Shown here piece by piece: positions 34,380 through 42,593 of a stretch of 64,000 bases of DNA; positions within the stretch are counted from its first letter, which is position 1; every line of letters begins with the position of its first letter. The stretch covers positions 62,001 through 126,000 of the forward strand of contig NZ_JAUQTB010000003.1 in assembly GCF_030580655.1 (NCBI RefSeq), given 5' to 3'. The position numbers and the translations under genes were made by a program. The DNA comes from Paenibacillus lacisoli. Lineage in GTDB: Bacteria > Bacillota > Bacilli > Paenibacillales > Paenibacillaceae. The notes under the pieces were generated by a model that had not been told where the DNA came from, did no database searches, and saw only the letters and a list, made by a program, of their open reading frames with translations.

Positions 34380-35498
34380 ATGTTTAAATACAGAATGGCA
34401 ACTCCGAATGAGCGCGATGAATGTATAGATTTAGCCAACTATGCTTTTCACTTGAATTTTGAAACTCTGATGCCCAAAGCATATGGAAAGAATGTAGATT
34501 TTTCAGCCATGCATAAGGTTGCTGTGGACGAGAAGGGCAGAATCCATGCACAGGTGGCCGTTTTTCCAGAGACTTTGACGGTATGTGATCATATGCTTCG
34601 GACCGGCTATTTGGGCACGGTCTCAGTTCATCCACGGGCTCGGGGAGAAGGACATATGAAGATACTCATGGACATGTGGCTTAAGGAGCTTCGTGATACG
34701 TGTGACATCATTGTATTAAATGGACAGCGACAGAGATATGAGTATTTCGGCTTCACCCTGGGTGGCGTAAAGCTCAAGTATTTCGTGGAAGAGGCCAATG
34801 TTCGCCATGGGTTACAGCATGTGAGTGACACAGGAATATCCTTTAGACCGTTACTTGAGATTGAAGGAGCAGAATCTTTTGCTCATGCCATCAATACATC
34901 AAGGTTTGCTTATGTGGAAAGAACAATACAGCAATTACCACTTATTCTCAACGGTCTCCATCAGCAGGCACTTGGCGTTGTGAATCAGGGTAAGCTAACC
35001 GGGTATCTGATCGTAAATGGAGCAGGTGATGAAATATCTGAATTTGCGCTGGAAAATGCTGACCATATTTCGCTGACGATCAAGGCTTATATGGGGTATA
35101 GCAGAGCCAAACGGATAGCGATAGTTACCCCAGAATATGACGTTCCCTTGAATAACACACTGGGCAGTATAGCCGAGGATTATGTTATTGAGACATCAGA
35201 CATGTACCATATTATAGATTTTGCCAATGTATTGAAGGCGTACCTAACCCTACAGTACAAAACGACTGGAGTGATAGAGGGGGAGTTCTCAGCCGTCATG
35301 GACGGCCAGCCGGTTACTGCTCGAGTGGATGCGGGAGGCGTGACGGTTGAGCGATCTGCTCCGCCCCATGCAGTTGTCCTTAATAAGCAGCAGGCTCAGG
35401 CACTTCTGCTTACACAACACAGTCGTTATATGCCGGTTTCTGCGCCCGCAGGGTGGTTTCCACTACCTGTATTTTGGTACAAGGTCGACAAATTTTGA
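34380..35498 (+). CDS. Eis-like GNAT N-acetyltransferase
   Basis: A 372-residue acetyltransferase with the Eis arrangement: an N-terminal GNAT domain with the acetyl-CoA-binding element VSVHPRARGEGHMKILM (about 83-99), a second degenerate GNAT-like domain (about 150-280) and a C-terminal SCP2-like domain. Eis proteins acetylate aminoglycosides or other amines; bacilli carry several of unknown substrate. AAAGGA precedes the ATG. It is monocistronic and 80 bp after the MarR gene. Confidence 0.85.
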   Translation: MFKYRMATPNERDECIDLANYAFHLNFETLMPKAYGKNVDFSAMHKVAVDEKGRIHAQVAVFPETLTVCDHMLRTGYLGTVSVHPRARGEGHMKILMDMWLKELRDTCDIIVLNGQRQRYEYFGFTLGGVKLKYFVEEANVRHGLQHVSDTGISFRPLLEIEGAESFAHAINTSRFAYVERTIQQLPLILNGLHQQALGVVNQGKLTGYLIVNGAGDEISEFALENADHISLTIKAYMGYSRAKRIAIVTPEYDVPLNNTLGSIAEDYVIETSDMYHIIDFANVLKAYLTLQYKTTGVIEGEFSAVMDGQPVTARVDAGGVTVERSAPPHAVVLNKQQAQALLLTQHSRYMPVSAPAGWFPLPVFWYKVDKF

Positions 35499-35535
35499 AA
35501 TTACACCCACGAACGAAGGGAAAGGGGCGAATGCC

Positions 35536-36092
35536 ATGAACCGGAGACAAGAAATAGAGGCGCTTGCAAGAGAGTTTGCAGGTGCAGCCAGGACGCCTCT
35601 CCGGACTCTTTTTGCAAATGGTGAGCGTTATTACTACTGCACGCTATTTACTACTGGAGAGGGACATGCGCCAAGCATCTCCGCCTGGTCGTGGGAGGCA
35701 TTGGATAGGGAGGCGGCCCAACAAGCAGACGAAAGCGGCACTTCGAAATCCGTGATAGCAGAGCTCATCAAATGGTCTTATGCCATTCACCCTGTTGTTA
35801 TGGGGATGAAAACTTCGATGGTATAAAGCAAGGGTTCGCGGAGCGTCCTTCCATTGCAGAGCTTGAGGCTGACGAATGGAATTGTGAGTTTGAATTGAGG
35901 CTGAAGGCTATGGAGCTGGCGATGGAGATGCTCGATGATGAAGGCATATTTGCCTTGAATCAACCGCGAGAGTCGGTATGCATCCTTGTCGAGGTCATGC
36001 CGCCGGATAAGATTAATACTGAAATCGCGCTGCGTCTGAATCATAAAGAATCCCCGGCTATGCAGGCATGGCTGGCAGAGGCAGCGGAGTAA
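35536..36092 (+). pseudogene. DUF4303 protein gene, frameshifted
   Basis: The N-terminal half (MNRRQEIEALAREFAGAART to ELIKWSYA) and the C-terminal half (CCYGDENFDGIKQGFAERPS to the end) of a DUF4303 protein lie in two frames. Inserting one base after 35784 restores SYADSPCCYGDENF, the expected family sequence. DUF4303 proteins are about 180 residues, of unknown function, and are often found among toxin-immunity genes. A GGGG-rich ribosome binding site precedes the ATG. A single-base loss explains the damage. Confidence 0.75.
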
Positions 36093-36130
36093 GCACGGAC
36101 GATTCACTTACGCTTGCGCTGTTTCCCCCT

Positions 36131-36197
36131 CCAAAAAAATAACCGCCGTGCATATAACATGCGCAGCAGCTATTTGAATATAGGGAGCGCGGCGGTT
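36131..36197 (-). terminator. Terminator at the 3' end of the ChbG-like gene
   Basis: On the minus strand AACCGCCG and CGGCGGTT flank a 41-nt loop that includes the stop codon, followed by ATTTTTTT. Confidence 0.65.
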
Positions 36198-37159
36198 CGC
36201 CGGCTTCTTTTCTTTTTTCTCGCAATGATCCGAGGCTTTTTCGTTGGGATTCCCAGCCGCCGTCGTTTTCTTCTCGCCAATAATCTGGACTTGAGCTTTC
36301 GGTTTCCGGAGCTCTTCCGTTTCGTTAGGGTTCTCCTTGGCGCCGGAGGGACAATATCTTCATTGGTTACAGCTTCGGACTCTGCGGGCTCGACTCTGTT
36401 CTCGGCAGAACCGAGCATCCCGTAATGAATCAGGTGGATGCCGAGGGCCCGAATGGTTCTGCTGACCGCCGGGCTGCGGAACACAGCCAGATCGGACTCC
36501 CGTTCTGTGGTCATCGCAGAGATTGCCCGTAATGGCTCGTCTACATATCCAGGGTGGCACATCAATTCAGTCGATCCATGCTGCAGATTGCGGAGATAGT
36601 GGAGCAGCTTCTGCAGCCCATGATCCGCTTCATACGTATCCAGTACAACCCGATTCGTGGTCAGCGGCAGCCCAGCGGAATTTTCGCTCCTGCTATGCGG
36701 CTGCTGAAGCCGCCGCATAGCAATGCCCTCTTTGGCTGCCAACCGTACCATTGCTTCATACACGTCCGGAAAAACCTGATGCAGGTGGTGATGTGCATCC
36801 AGGTGGGTTGGACGCAGCCCAGTAGCAGTGAACCGCTCCCACTGGGCCGTTAATTCGATCTCGATCTCATGCAGTTCTCTGCGGTAGATCTCGCTGACAG
36901 GAAGAAAATGACCATCCGCTTGAACGAGAGAAGGGACAAGCCCTGGATCGGACACAGGCCGGCCATAGGTCAGGTTGACATGCAAGCCCACTCCAAGCTC
37001 CGGATGTAAACCTGCAAGCCGAACAGCATCTTCAAAGCCCGGCGTGTTCACCATTAACGTCGTGCTGCTGATCCCTCCAGCCTGGTAAGCCTCAATAATC
37101 CCTTGGTTCACACCTGGAGACAGGCCGAAATCGTCGGCATTAATGATCAAATATTTCAT
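36170..37159 (-). CDS. ChbG/HpnK (YdjC) family deacetylase with a basic C-terminal tail
   Basis: A 329-residue carbohydrate deacetylase. Metal-binding residues are visible in NADDFGLSPG, GVGLHVNLT, THLDAHHHLHQ and MCHPGYVDEP. YdjC/ChbG enzymes remove acetyl groups from N-acetylated oligosaccharides such as chitobiose. The catalytic domain ends near residue 255. The following 75 residues are unusual: a short Pro/Glu linker and then about 55 residues dominated by Arg and Lys (for example RRKRRRLGIPTKKPR). Such a tail is not part of the family and may bind nucleic acid or an anionic wall polymer. The gene stands alone. Confidence 0.88.
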   Translation of the reverse strand: MKYLIINADDFGLSPGVNQGIIEAYQAGGISSTTLMVNTPGFEDAVRLAGLHPELGVGLHVNLTYGRPVSDPGLVPSLVQADGHFLPVSEIYRRELHEIEIELTAQWERFTATGLRPTHLDAHHHLHQVFPDVYEAMVRLAAKEGIAMRRLQQPHSRSENSAGLPLTTNRVVLDTYEADHGLQKLLHYLRNLQHGSTELMCHPGYVDEPLRAISAMTTERESDLAVFRSPAVSRTIRALGIHLIHYGMLGSAENRVEPAESEAVTNEDIVPPAPRRTLTKRKSSGNRKLKSRLLARRKRRRLGIPTKKPRIIARKKKRSRRTAALPIFK

Positions 37160-37300
37160 GACGCGATCGCTCCGTTCTCATACCTGTTTGCCATATTGAA
37201 TGCAGCAGAGCGGAGGATGGAGTGAGGCATACGCCTTTCTTTTATATTTTGTTGGTATGGATCATGTTTGCCAAGCCGTTGAGAAATTGCGAAAACAAGA

Positions 37301-37330
37301 AAAACACACGCAGCATACTGCGTGTGTTTT
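37301..37330. terminator. Bidirectional terminator
   Basis: AAAACACACGCAG-CATA-CTGCGTGTGTTTT is a perfect 13-bp hairpin just beyond the stop of the quinone oxidoreductase gene on the minus strand. Confidence 0.85.
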
Positions 37331-37337
37331 GACGTTG

Positions 37338-38276
37338 TTAGATGTAGTTCATATTCAGCAAAATTCGTCCCCGTCCATGTCTTGCTTCGCTTTTCTCCAA
37401 TGCTTCTGCCGCTTGGCTTAATGGGAATATGGAATCAATCATGGCTTTAATTGTACCTTGAGCTATCAGTTCCGTTAAGCTTTGCAGGTCTTCGCGGGTA
37501 GGAAATTTGGTATTGAATTTGGCTGTAACGCTGTGTTTTTGGGCATTTTCCTGGGATGGATCTTGAGTCAAAGAGACGAAAATCCCGCCTTTCTTCAGGA
37601 CAGACCAGGATCTGGCCTCGGTCTCGCCTCCAACCGAATCGACGATCAGATCGACTTCCTCGGCGACGTCTTCGAACTTTGTCGTGGTATAGTCGATGAC
37701 CTGATCCGCACCTAATGACTTCACGAAGTCCAGGTTAGAGGTGGAAGCCGTGGCGATTACGGTTGCTCCCTTCCATTTGGCTAACTGAACGGCAAACTGT
37801 CCAACGCCGCCTGCCGCCGCATGAATGAGAACCGTTTGGCCAGCTTGGAGTTCACCTTCTGTGAACAGCGCTTTCCAGGCAGCTTCGGCTCCGGCTTTAA
37901 TCGTTGCCGCATCTTCGAAAGTAAGATTCTCTGGCAGTTTAATCAATTCTTGGGCCTTGGCGACTCCATATTCCGCATAAGCGCCTCGGATCATACCAAA
38001 GATGCGATCGCCGGAGGTGACCTCGGTTACACTTTTACCTACCTCTTCAACAACCCCTGAAGCGTAAAAACCAGGGACATAAGGCATCGTTACAGGAAAT
38101 ACAGTCTGGAGCCAGCCGTTACGGATTTTGAAATCAAGTGGAATAACCGCGGCATATTTGATGCGAATGAGCACTTCATCCGCTTTCGGTTGGGGACGAT
38201 CGACGGTTGCCACCTTCAAAACATCCGGACCACCGTATTCATGAACGAGAACCGCTTGCATTGATTTTGTAGACAT
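37338..38276 (-). CDS. NADP-dependent quinone oxidoreductase (zinc-independent MDR family)
   Basis: A 312-residue medium-chain dehydrogenase/reductase. The N-terminal catalytic domain lacks zinc-binding cysteines. The cofactor domain has AAAGGVGQFAVQLAKWKGATVIAT (read as a GxGxxG-type Rossmann loop near residue 155) and VDLIVDSVGGE. Members reduce quinones or enones. The ATG at 38276 has AGGAGA upstream. A MarR regulator follows upstream on the same strand (38322-38789, 45 bp apart), so the two form an operon marR-qor expressed from the promoter near 38855. Confidence 0.9.
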   Translation of the reverse strand: MSTKSMQAVLVHEYGGPDVLKVATVDRPQPKADEVLIRIKYAAVIPLDFKIRNGWLQTVFPVTMPYVPGFYASGVVEEVGKSVTEVTSGDRIFGMIRGAYAEYGVAKAQELIKLPENLTFEDAATIKAGAEAAWKALFTEGELQAGQTVLIHAAAGGVGQFAVQLAKWKGATVIATASTSNLDFVKSLGADQVIDYTTTKFEDVAEEVDLIVDSVGGETEARSWSVLKKGGIFVSLTQDPSQENAQKHSVTAKFNTKFPTREDLQSLTELIAQGTIKAMIDSIFPLSQAAEALEKSEARHGRGRILLNMNYI

Positions 38277-38321
38277 ATTAATCTCTCCTCTGATATCGAT
38301 ATTGGTTTAATGTAATCCCTC

Positions 38322-38789
38322 TTAACGTTCCAGTGCAGCGTTTATCTTTTTGGCCAAGGCTACGAACTGTACTTTTTCTTCATCTGTAAGATTCTCTATG
38401 GTGATCTCATCAATCTTGCTCCAGACCTGAGTGACTCTTGATTCAAGATCACGCCCTGCGTGGGTAAGTGATACGAGGGTTACTCGTTTATCTTCTTCAG
38501 AGCGGCTGCAGGTGACAAGGCCTGCATCTTCCAATCGGCGAACTGATTTTGCTATGGTTGAGTGATCCAGACGAAGTGCTTTGGTGAGGCTGCTCTGGGG
38601 CTGACGATCCTGATACCACAGCTGCATTAACACCAGCTCCTGTCCTGGATATAAGCCTGCTTCCCGTAACAATTGTCCTGCAACCCGGTGATGGGAACGA
38701 GCCAAGCTGAAGATCGAGAAGCTAACGGGAAATTGGTTGACTGCATTCATTTCATTCTCAACGGCTTCGTTGTGGTTGTCGTTATTCAA
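38322..38789 (-). CDS. MarR-family transcriptional regulator
   Basis: A 155-residue regulator with recognition helix SSLTKALRLDHSTIAKSVRRL and wing SRSEEDKRVTLVSLTHAG. It starts at a TTG (38789) behind GGAGG. It is the first gene of an operon with the quinone oxidoreductase and probably represses it through the palindrome at 38855-38870. Confidence 0.88.
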   Translation of the reverse strand: MNNDNHNEAVENEMNAVNQFPVSFSIFSLARSHHRVAGQLLREAGLYPGQELVLMQLWYQDRQPQSSLTKALRLDHSTIAKSVRRLEDAGLVTCSRSEEDKRVTLVSLTHAGRDLESRVTQVWSKIDEITIENLTDEEKVQFVALAKKINAALER

Positions 38790-38854
38790 TCTTGTAATCC
38801 CTCCTTATTGTGTGGTCGTCAACGTATTTCTTGTACTTAAGATAACACACGAAT

Positions 38855-38870
38855 ATGTTGCCGTCAACAT
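38855..38870. promoter_or_regulatory. MarR operator before the marR-qor operon
   Basis: ATGTTG-CCGT-CAACAT is a perfect palindrome 66 bp before the marR start. Its half-site resembles the GTTGA of the other MarR operators, but the outer bases differ. The 300-bp gap 38790-39088 holds nothing else recognised. Confidence 0.65.
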
Positions 38871-39088
38871 AAATTAATTATTCCTTGAAAATTAGGCAGC
38901 GTTTGGGGGTTCCGGGTGAGGGTGAATGATTCTGGAGTGCTTTTTCCCGAGTTAAGACCGATGGACAGGAATATTCATTGAGTAAATAGAATTTTGACAA
39001 AGGTCATCATTTTAAAGAGGTTGACTCGATTTACAAAGAGGTTTTTAGGAAAGGTAAAGATATCATCTTAAAAAAAGGAGGGGTTTTT

Positions 39089-39439
39089 ATGCTTTTTATG
39101 ATGATTGTTAAAGCTTCGAATCATTCGGAAGCCGGAAATCTCCCGAGCTCAGAGCTCAGGGAAGCCATGACGAAGTACAATGAGGAATTAATTAAGGCAG
39201 GCGTTCGAGTGATGGCTAAAGGACTTCATCCAAGCTCAAACGGGCTTCGCCTTTCATTTCTGAGACCCGGAGAAATACCGGTAGTTACGGAGGGTCCTTT
39301 TCCGGAAACCAATGAACTGATTGCCGGATTCATTCTGATTGATGTGGCGTCGAAGGAAGAAGCTATTGAATGGGCAATGCGGATGCCTGACCCGCAAGGG
39401 CATGGGGAAGGTCAGATTGAATTGCGTCAAGTATATTGA
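39089..39439 (+). CDS. YciI/DGPF-domain protein
   Basis: A 116-residue YCII-like (dimeric alpha/beta barrel) protein: MLFMMIVKASNHSEAG, EELIKAGVRVMAKGLHPSS, VVTEGPFPETNELIAGFILI and IELRQVY. The variant TEGPFPETNE corresponds to the DGPFxExKE signature. In actinobacteria such proteins accompany ECF sigma factors; in bacilli their role is unknown. AAGGAGGGG gives a strong start. It is monocistronic. Confidence 0.88.
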   Translation: MLFMMIVKASNHSEAGNLPSSELREAMTKYNEELIKAGVRVMAKGLHPSSNGLRLSFLRPGEIPVVTEGPFPETNELIAGFILIDVASKEEAIEWAMRMPDPQGHGEGQIELRQVY

Positions 39440-39639
39440 AGCGAAATGCAGGAGTAAATTTCTTTAACTATTCCGGAAATAACGCAACGCATAACCGGTT
39501 ACTATTTTTGAACTATTAGGAAAAGCGGCAGAAGTGGTAACCATCATTTTGCAAAGTTTAAAACAGGACTCTGAGATCACCGCATTACTGAAATCAGGTA
39601 TATATTGACGAACGGAATAGTCACAGGGTTATCCATAAG

Positions 39640-39668
39640 AAGGCTGCCGGTACCGGCAGCCTTTCTTG
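39640..39668 (+). terminator. Terminator hairpin
   Basis: AAGGCTGCCGG-TA-CCGGCAGCCTT is a perfect 11-bp stem followed by TCTTGTT. The gap 39440-39764 otherwise shows only a start-less 33-codon frame (39495-39608). Confidence 0.75.
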
Positions 39669-39764
39669 TTATGCTGAAAAATTTTTGCGAGTCAAAGCGA
39701 TTATAAAAGGCAGGCCTTAAAGTGACTTTGAAGCTTATGATCCCGTCTCCATTCAAACTTACAC

Positions 39765-39795
39765 TTGAAAGTGACGTTACGTCATTTTATATAAT
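39765..39795 (+). promoter_or_regulatory. MerR-type promoter with 19-bp spacer
   Basis: TTGAAA (39765-39770) and TATAAT (39790-39795) are 19 bp apart, the over-long spacing of MerR-activated promoters. The spacer begins with the palindrome GTGACGTTACGTCAT. It drives the operon that includes the merR gene at 40050. Confidence 0.8.
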
Positions 39796-39876
39796 GAAGC
39801 CAATGCCGAAGCCTCTTAGCATCATGCTGTGAACACGGTGGGAGGGGAGGAGCAATGATACCAAGGAGATGTTGGA

Positions 39877-40026
39877 GTGAAACAAGGGGATATGATCATT
39901 TATGCGTGTGTCATTATAGGAGCAGGGATTGGACTTATGTTAGATCAAGCCATTCCAGGCGTATTAGTCGGTCTGGGAATAGGATATTTAATTAAACATG
40001 GTTTATATAAGGACAAAGAACAATAA
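39877..40026 (+). CDS. Small membrane protein
   Basis: A 49-residue peptide starting at GTG behind AAGGAG (eight bases). It consists of two hydrophobic stretches, MIIYACVIIGAGIGLML and PGVLVGLGIGYLI, and a charged tail (KHGLYKDKEQ). The repeated Gly-x-Gly pattern suggests close helix packing. It lies between the MerR-type promoter and the merR gene (23 bp apart), so it is the first gene of the operon. No family recognised with certainty. Confidence 0.7.
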   Translation: MKQGDMIIYACVIIGAGIGLMLDQAIPGVLVGLGIGYLIKHGLYKDKEQ

Positions 40027-40049
40027 CATAATCGTTGGTGGTGTAGTGC

Positions 40050-40808
40050 ATGATTCATATCAAAGAGGTGGCACAGCAGACGAAGGTCACGGTTAGAACC
40101 CTGAGGTACTACGATCAGATCGGATTATTAACTCCCGCTTCCAAAACCGATGGAGGGCATCGTCTTTATTCGGATGAGGATCTGAAGAAGCTGCAGCAAA
40201 TCCAGTTTTTAAAAGGAATAGGCTGCCGCCTGCAGGATATTAAAGATATGTTATCGGATTCCAAATGGCAGTGGTCGGTTAGTTTGAAAGGACAGCTCGT
40301 GTACATTGTTGAAGAGCAGCAAAGATTAAGAAAGATGGAGTCTGCGCTAAAAGAATTAATCAACAGCATCACATTGGAAGGCGGAGATGACCATCTCGCA
40401 GTTCAGAAGCTTGTCCAGTTATCAAGCCAAAATAAAGCAAAATTGCAGATTTTCAGGGAGAATATGTTTGATGATCAGGAGCTTGAGCTGTGGGCGAAGC
40501 TCCCCAAAATGAACGGAGAAGATCCGGATTCCCTGGAATGGATCGCTCTGCTTGGCCAGATCAAGCGCTCAGTGAAGGATGATCCTGCATCCCCTAAAGC
40601 ACAAAATATTATACGGCGTATGGTGGAGAAGCAAATGGAGGATTTCCATGAGGAAGACAAATTTATGGATAAGTTGTGGAAGGTGAGAAAATCTCCAAAT
40701 CAGTCGGAGGAGCTTGGACTTTATCCGATCGAACAGGAGGTTCTGGATTTTATGGAACGGGCCTATGAAATCTATATTTCGTCTAATAAGCATTCTTCCA
40801 ACCAGTAA
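40050..40808 (+). CDS. MerR-family transcriptional regulator with long effector domain
   Basis: A 252-residue activator. The N-terminal winged helix (IKEVAQQTKVTVRTLRYYDQIGLL then GHRLYSDEDLKKLQQI) is followed by a coiled-coil (about 75-115) and a helical C-terminal region of 130 residues, as in TipA/Mta-type multidrug-sensing MerR proteins. It probably binds the 19-bp-spacer promoter upstream and controls itself, the small membrane peptide and the membrane protein at 40820. Ligand unknown. Confidence 0.9.
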   Translation: MIHIKEVAQQTKVTVRTLRYYDQIGLLTPASKTDGGHRLYSDEDLKKLQQIQFLKGIGCRLQDIKDMLSDSKWQWSVSLKGQLVYIVEEQQRLRKMESALKELINSITLEGGDDHLAVQKLVQLSSQNKAKLQIFRENMFDDQELELWAKLPKMNGEDPDSLEWIALLGQIKRSVKDDPASPKAQNIIRRMVEKQMEDFHEEDKFMDKLWKVRKSPNQSEELGLYPIEQEVLDFMERAYEIYISSNKHSSNQ

Positions 40809-40819
40809 GGGGGGATAAG

Positions 40820-41476
40820 GTGAGTGCTGAATTGCTGCTGGGAGTAGGGGGATTGGCCCTCTTGGATATGCTCAGTCCTACAGCTCTGGGCGTCACGGTA
40901 TATTTGTTGTTGACGGAGAAAGAGCGGTTAGGATCACGCTTAATAGTATATTTAATAACTGTGGCAGCCTTTTATTTTCTAGCAGGTATTGCTGTCAGGT
41001 TAGGGATGGATGTTGTAATGAAAGTGTTCTCTTCGATCCTCAAAAATCGGATCCTAAGCTGGTTTATGCTGATTACTGGTGTGCTGCTGTTTACAGCGAG
41101 CTTTTATTATCCCAAGAATACCAAGAGCGATGTACCTAGGCCGAAGTCCAAAAGTGCAGCCGCTATGATTGCGCTTGGGTTTACGACCTCGCTGATCGAA
41201 GTAGGGACAGCGTTTCCTTATTTTGCGGCGATTGGTCTGATGTCTGCCTCAAACCTGGCTGTGTGTCAGTGGCTCCCAATTTTGGCGGGCTATAATTTTA
41301 TAATGTTGTTACCGCCATTGATCTTGTTTATACTGCACCTGTTATTCGGGCGAGTGATGCAGCAACCGTTGGAAAAAATGCGTGTTAAGCTTATGAGCTA
41401 TTCGGGATCGGCTGTTTCGTGGATGATGAGTATCTTTGGGCTGATTTTGATTTTTTATAGTCTGGACTACTTATAG
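40820..41476 (+). CDS. GAP/Sap-family integral membrane protein
   Basis: A 218-residue protein with six membrane helices. The N-terminal ALLDMLSPTALGVTVYLLL and the central FTTSLIEVGTAFPYFAAIGLM resemble the GAP (Sap) family, LysE-like proteins implicated in export of lipids or small molecules in mycobacteria. It starts at GTG behind GGGGGATAAG, 11 bp after merR, and is the likely effector of the MerR operon. A terminator follows at 41539. Transported substrate unknown. Confidence 0.75.
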   Translation: MSAELLLGVGGLALLDMLSPTALGVTVYLLLTEKERLGSRLIVYLITVAAFYFLAGIAVRLGMDVVMKVFSSILKNRILSWFMLITGVLLFTASFYYPKNTKSDVPRPKSKSAAAMIALGFTTSLIEVGTAFPYFAAIGLMSASNLAVCQWLPILAGYNFIMLLPPLILFILHLLFGRVMQQPLEKMRVKLMSYSGSAVSWMMSIFGLILIFYSLDYL

Positions 41477-41538
41477 CCGGGATGAGCGATTAAAGATGTC
41501 CTCTTTGGCTTAGGCTGTTAAATATTTTGGGGAGAAAG

Positions 41539-41579
41539 AAGCCTGGCTGCTGTAAATTTTTCAGCGCTAGGCTTTTTTT
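41539..41579 (+). terminator. Terminator of the MerR operon
   Basis: AAGCCTGGCTGCTG pairs with CAGCGCTAGGCTT imperfectly and is followed by seven T. Confidence 0.8.
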
Positions 41580-41586
41580 GTAATCG

Positions 41587-42393
41587 TTAAGAATCAGACT
41601 CTCTGCTGCCGGGAGCACGCTTAGCCTTGGAGCAGTCCAGTTTATACTTCCTGCCGTAACCCTCCGCATAGGCAATAATTTTACGGATACTCTCTTTATT
41701 CTCCAGCTTGGTAAAAGGACAAGGGTCCGGACGGGTATTCACCTCTAGAATCCAGGGTCTCAGCCTGCGGTCAACGGCGATATCCAGCCCTAACTCATTC
41801 ATAGCCGGGTAGGACTGGCTGAACTGGGCTCCGGTCCAACGGGCCAGAAGATCCATTTTATGAAGGAGTCTGTCCGTTTTTTCCGTTCCGGCTATCGGTT
41901 CCATCACGTCCGCAGCAGCATAAATCGTGCCTCCCTGACTTCCGTTCGTCACAATCTTGTGCGGGTGAGCGACCCGTGCGGCTATCCCGGTGGGCTCCCA
42001 TTCGCCGGACGGATTTTTCTGGACCATCACACGGAAATCAAACCGGCGCCCCTGGTGCTTCAGCAGATGGATCCCCTTCTGAATGAGATAGTTCCGGCTT
42101 CCGGTATGCCGCTGCAAGGACTGAAACATAGCCTGAAACGTAGGGAACGTATGGGACTGTACATCATGCCTGTAATGGAACATCTTTCCCCGTTTCTCAA
42201 CCCGGATGACTCCGATTCCCAGCGAACCTGTATCCGGCTTTAAGTACAGCATGCCATGCCTTTTCAGCAACACCAGCAGACGGCTGCGGTTAAGCCTGTA
42301 GGTGGCAGGTACATATTTGGACAATTCTGAATGCTGCAGCAGAATGCGGGTTTTCATTAACTTGCTCGAAACGGCCTTCCGGTTGCTTTTCAT
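41587..42393 (-). CDS. YheC/YheD-family ATP-grasp protein
   Basis: A 268-residue ATP-grasp protein of the YheC/YheD group, which in Bacillus are spore-coat associated proteins of unknown reaction. Visible elements are LYLKPDTGSLGIGVIRV (phosphate-binding loop), RFDFRVMVQKN, GIAARVAHPHKIVTNGSQGG and the metal-binding end LGLDIAVDRRLRPWILEVNTRPD. It is divergent from the diaminopropionate operon with 200 bp between. An ATP-grasp enzyme could in principle ligate an amino acid such as diaminopropionate to an acceptor, but the opposite orientation gives no direct support. Confidence 0.85.
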   Translation of the reverse strand: MKSNRKAVSSKLMKTRILLQHSELSKYVPATYRLNRSRLLVLLKRHGMLYLKPDTGSLGIGVIRVEKRGKMFHYRHDVQSHTFPTFQAMFQSLQRHTGSRNYLIQKGIHLLKHQGRRFDFRVMVQKNPSGEWEPTGIAARVAHPHKIVTNGSQGGTIYAAADVMEPIAGTEKTDRLLHKMDLLARWTGAQFSQSYPAMNELGLDIAVDRRLRPWILEVNTRPDPCPFTKLENKESIRKIIAYAEGYGRKYKLDCSKAKRAPGSRESDS

Positions 42394-42593
42394 GTGCTGG
42401 CCTCTTTTCCAAAGGGTTAGGTTGCTTCAGTATACGGAGCTTCCTGCATATAGGTGTAAGCTGATGTGGGCAGGATGAGATCGTTCTGCAGACGGTCTAA
42501 CCGGTCGCCAGCAATGGAACACCTGTTAGGCCAATGCATAAGCTATAGAGTGTTAGAGGGAATAAGGAAATGATTTCATGACGAGGGGAAACC

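Noticed and set aside
39495..39608. A 33-codon frame (GKAAEVVTIILQSLKQDSEI) before the hairpin at 39640
   Set aside because: No start codon or ribosome binding site; a stop lies immediately upstream. It could be a 3' gene remnant but no parent was recognised.
41587..42393. YheC/D ATP-grasp gene as part of the diaminopropionate operon
   Set aside because: It is divergently transcribed and the family is common elsewhere in Bacillales genomes, so proximity alone does not link them.
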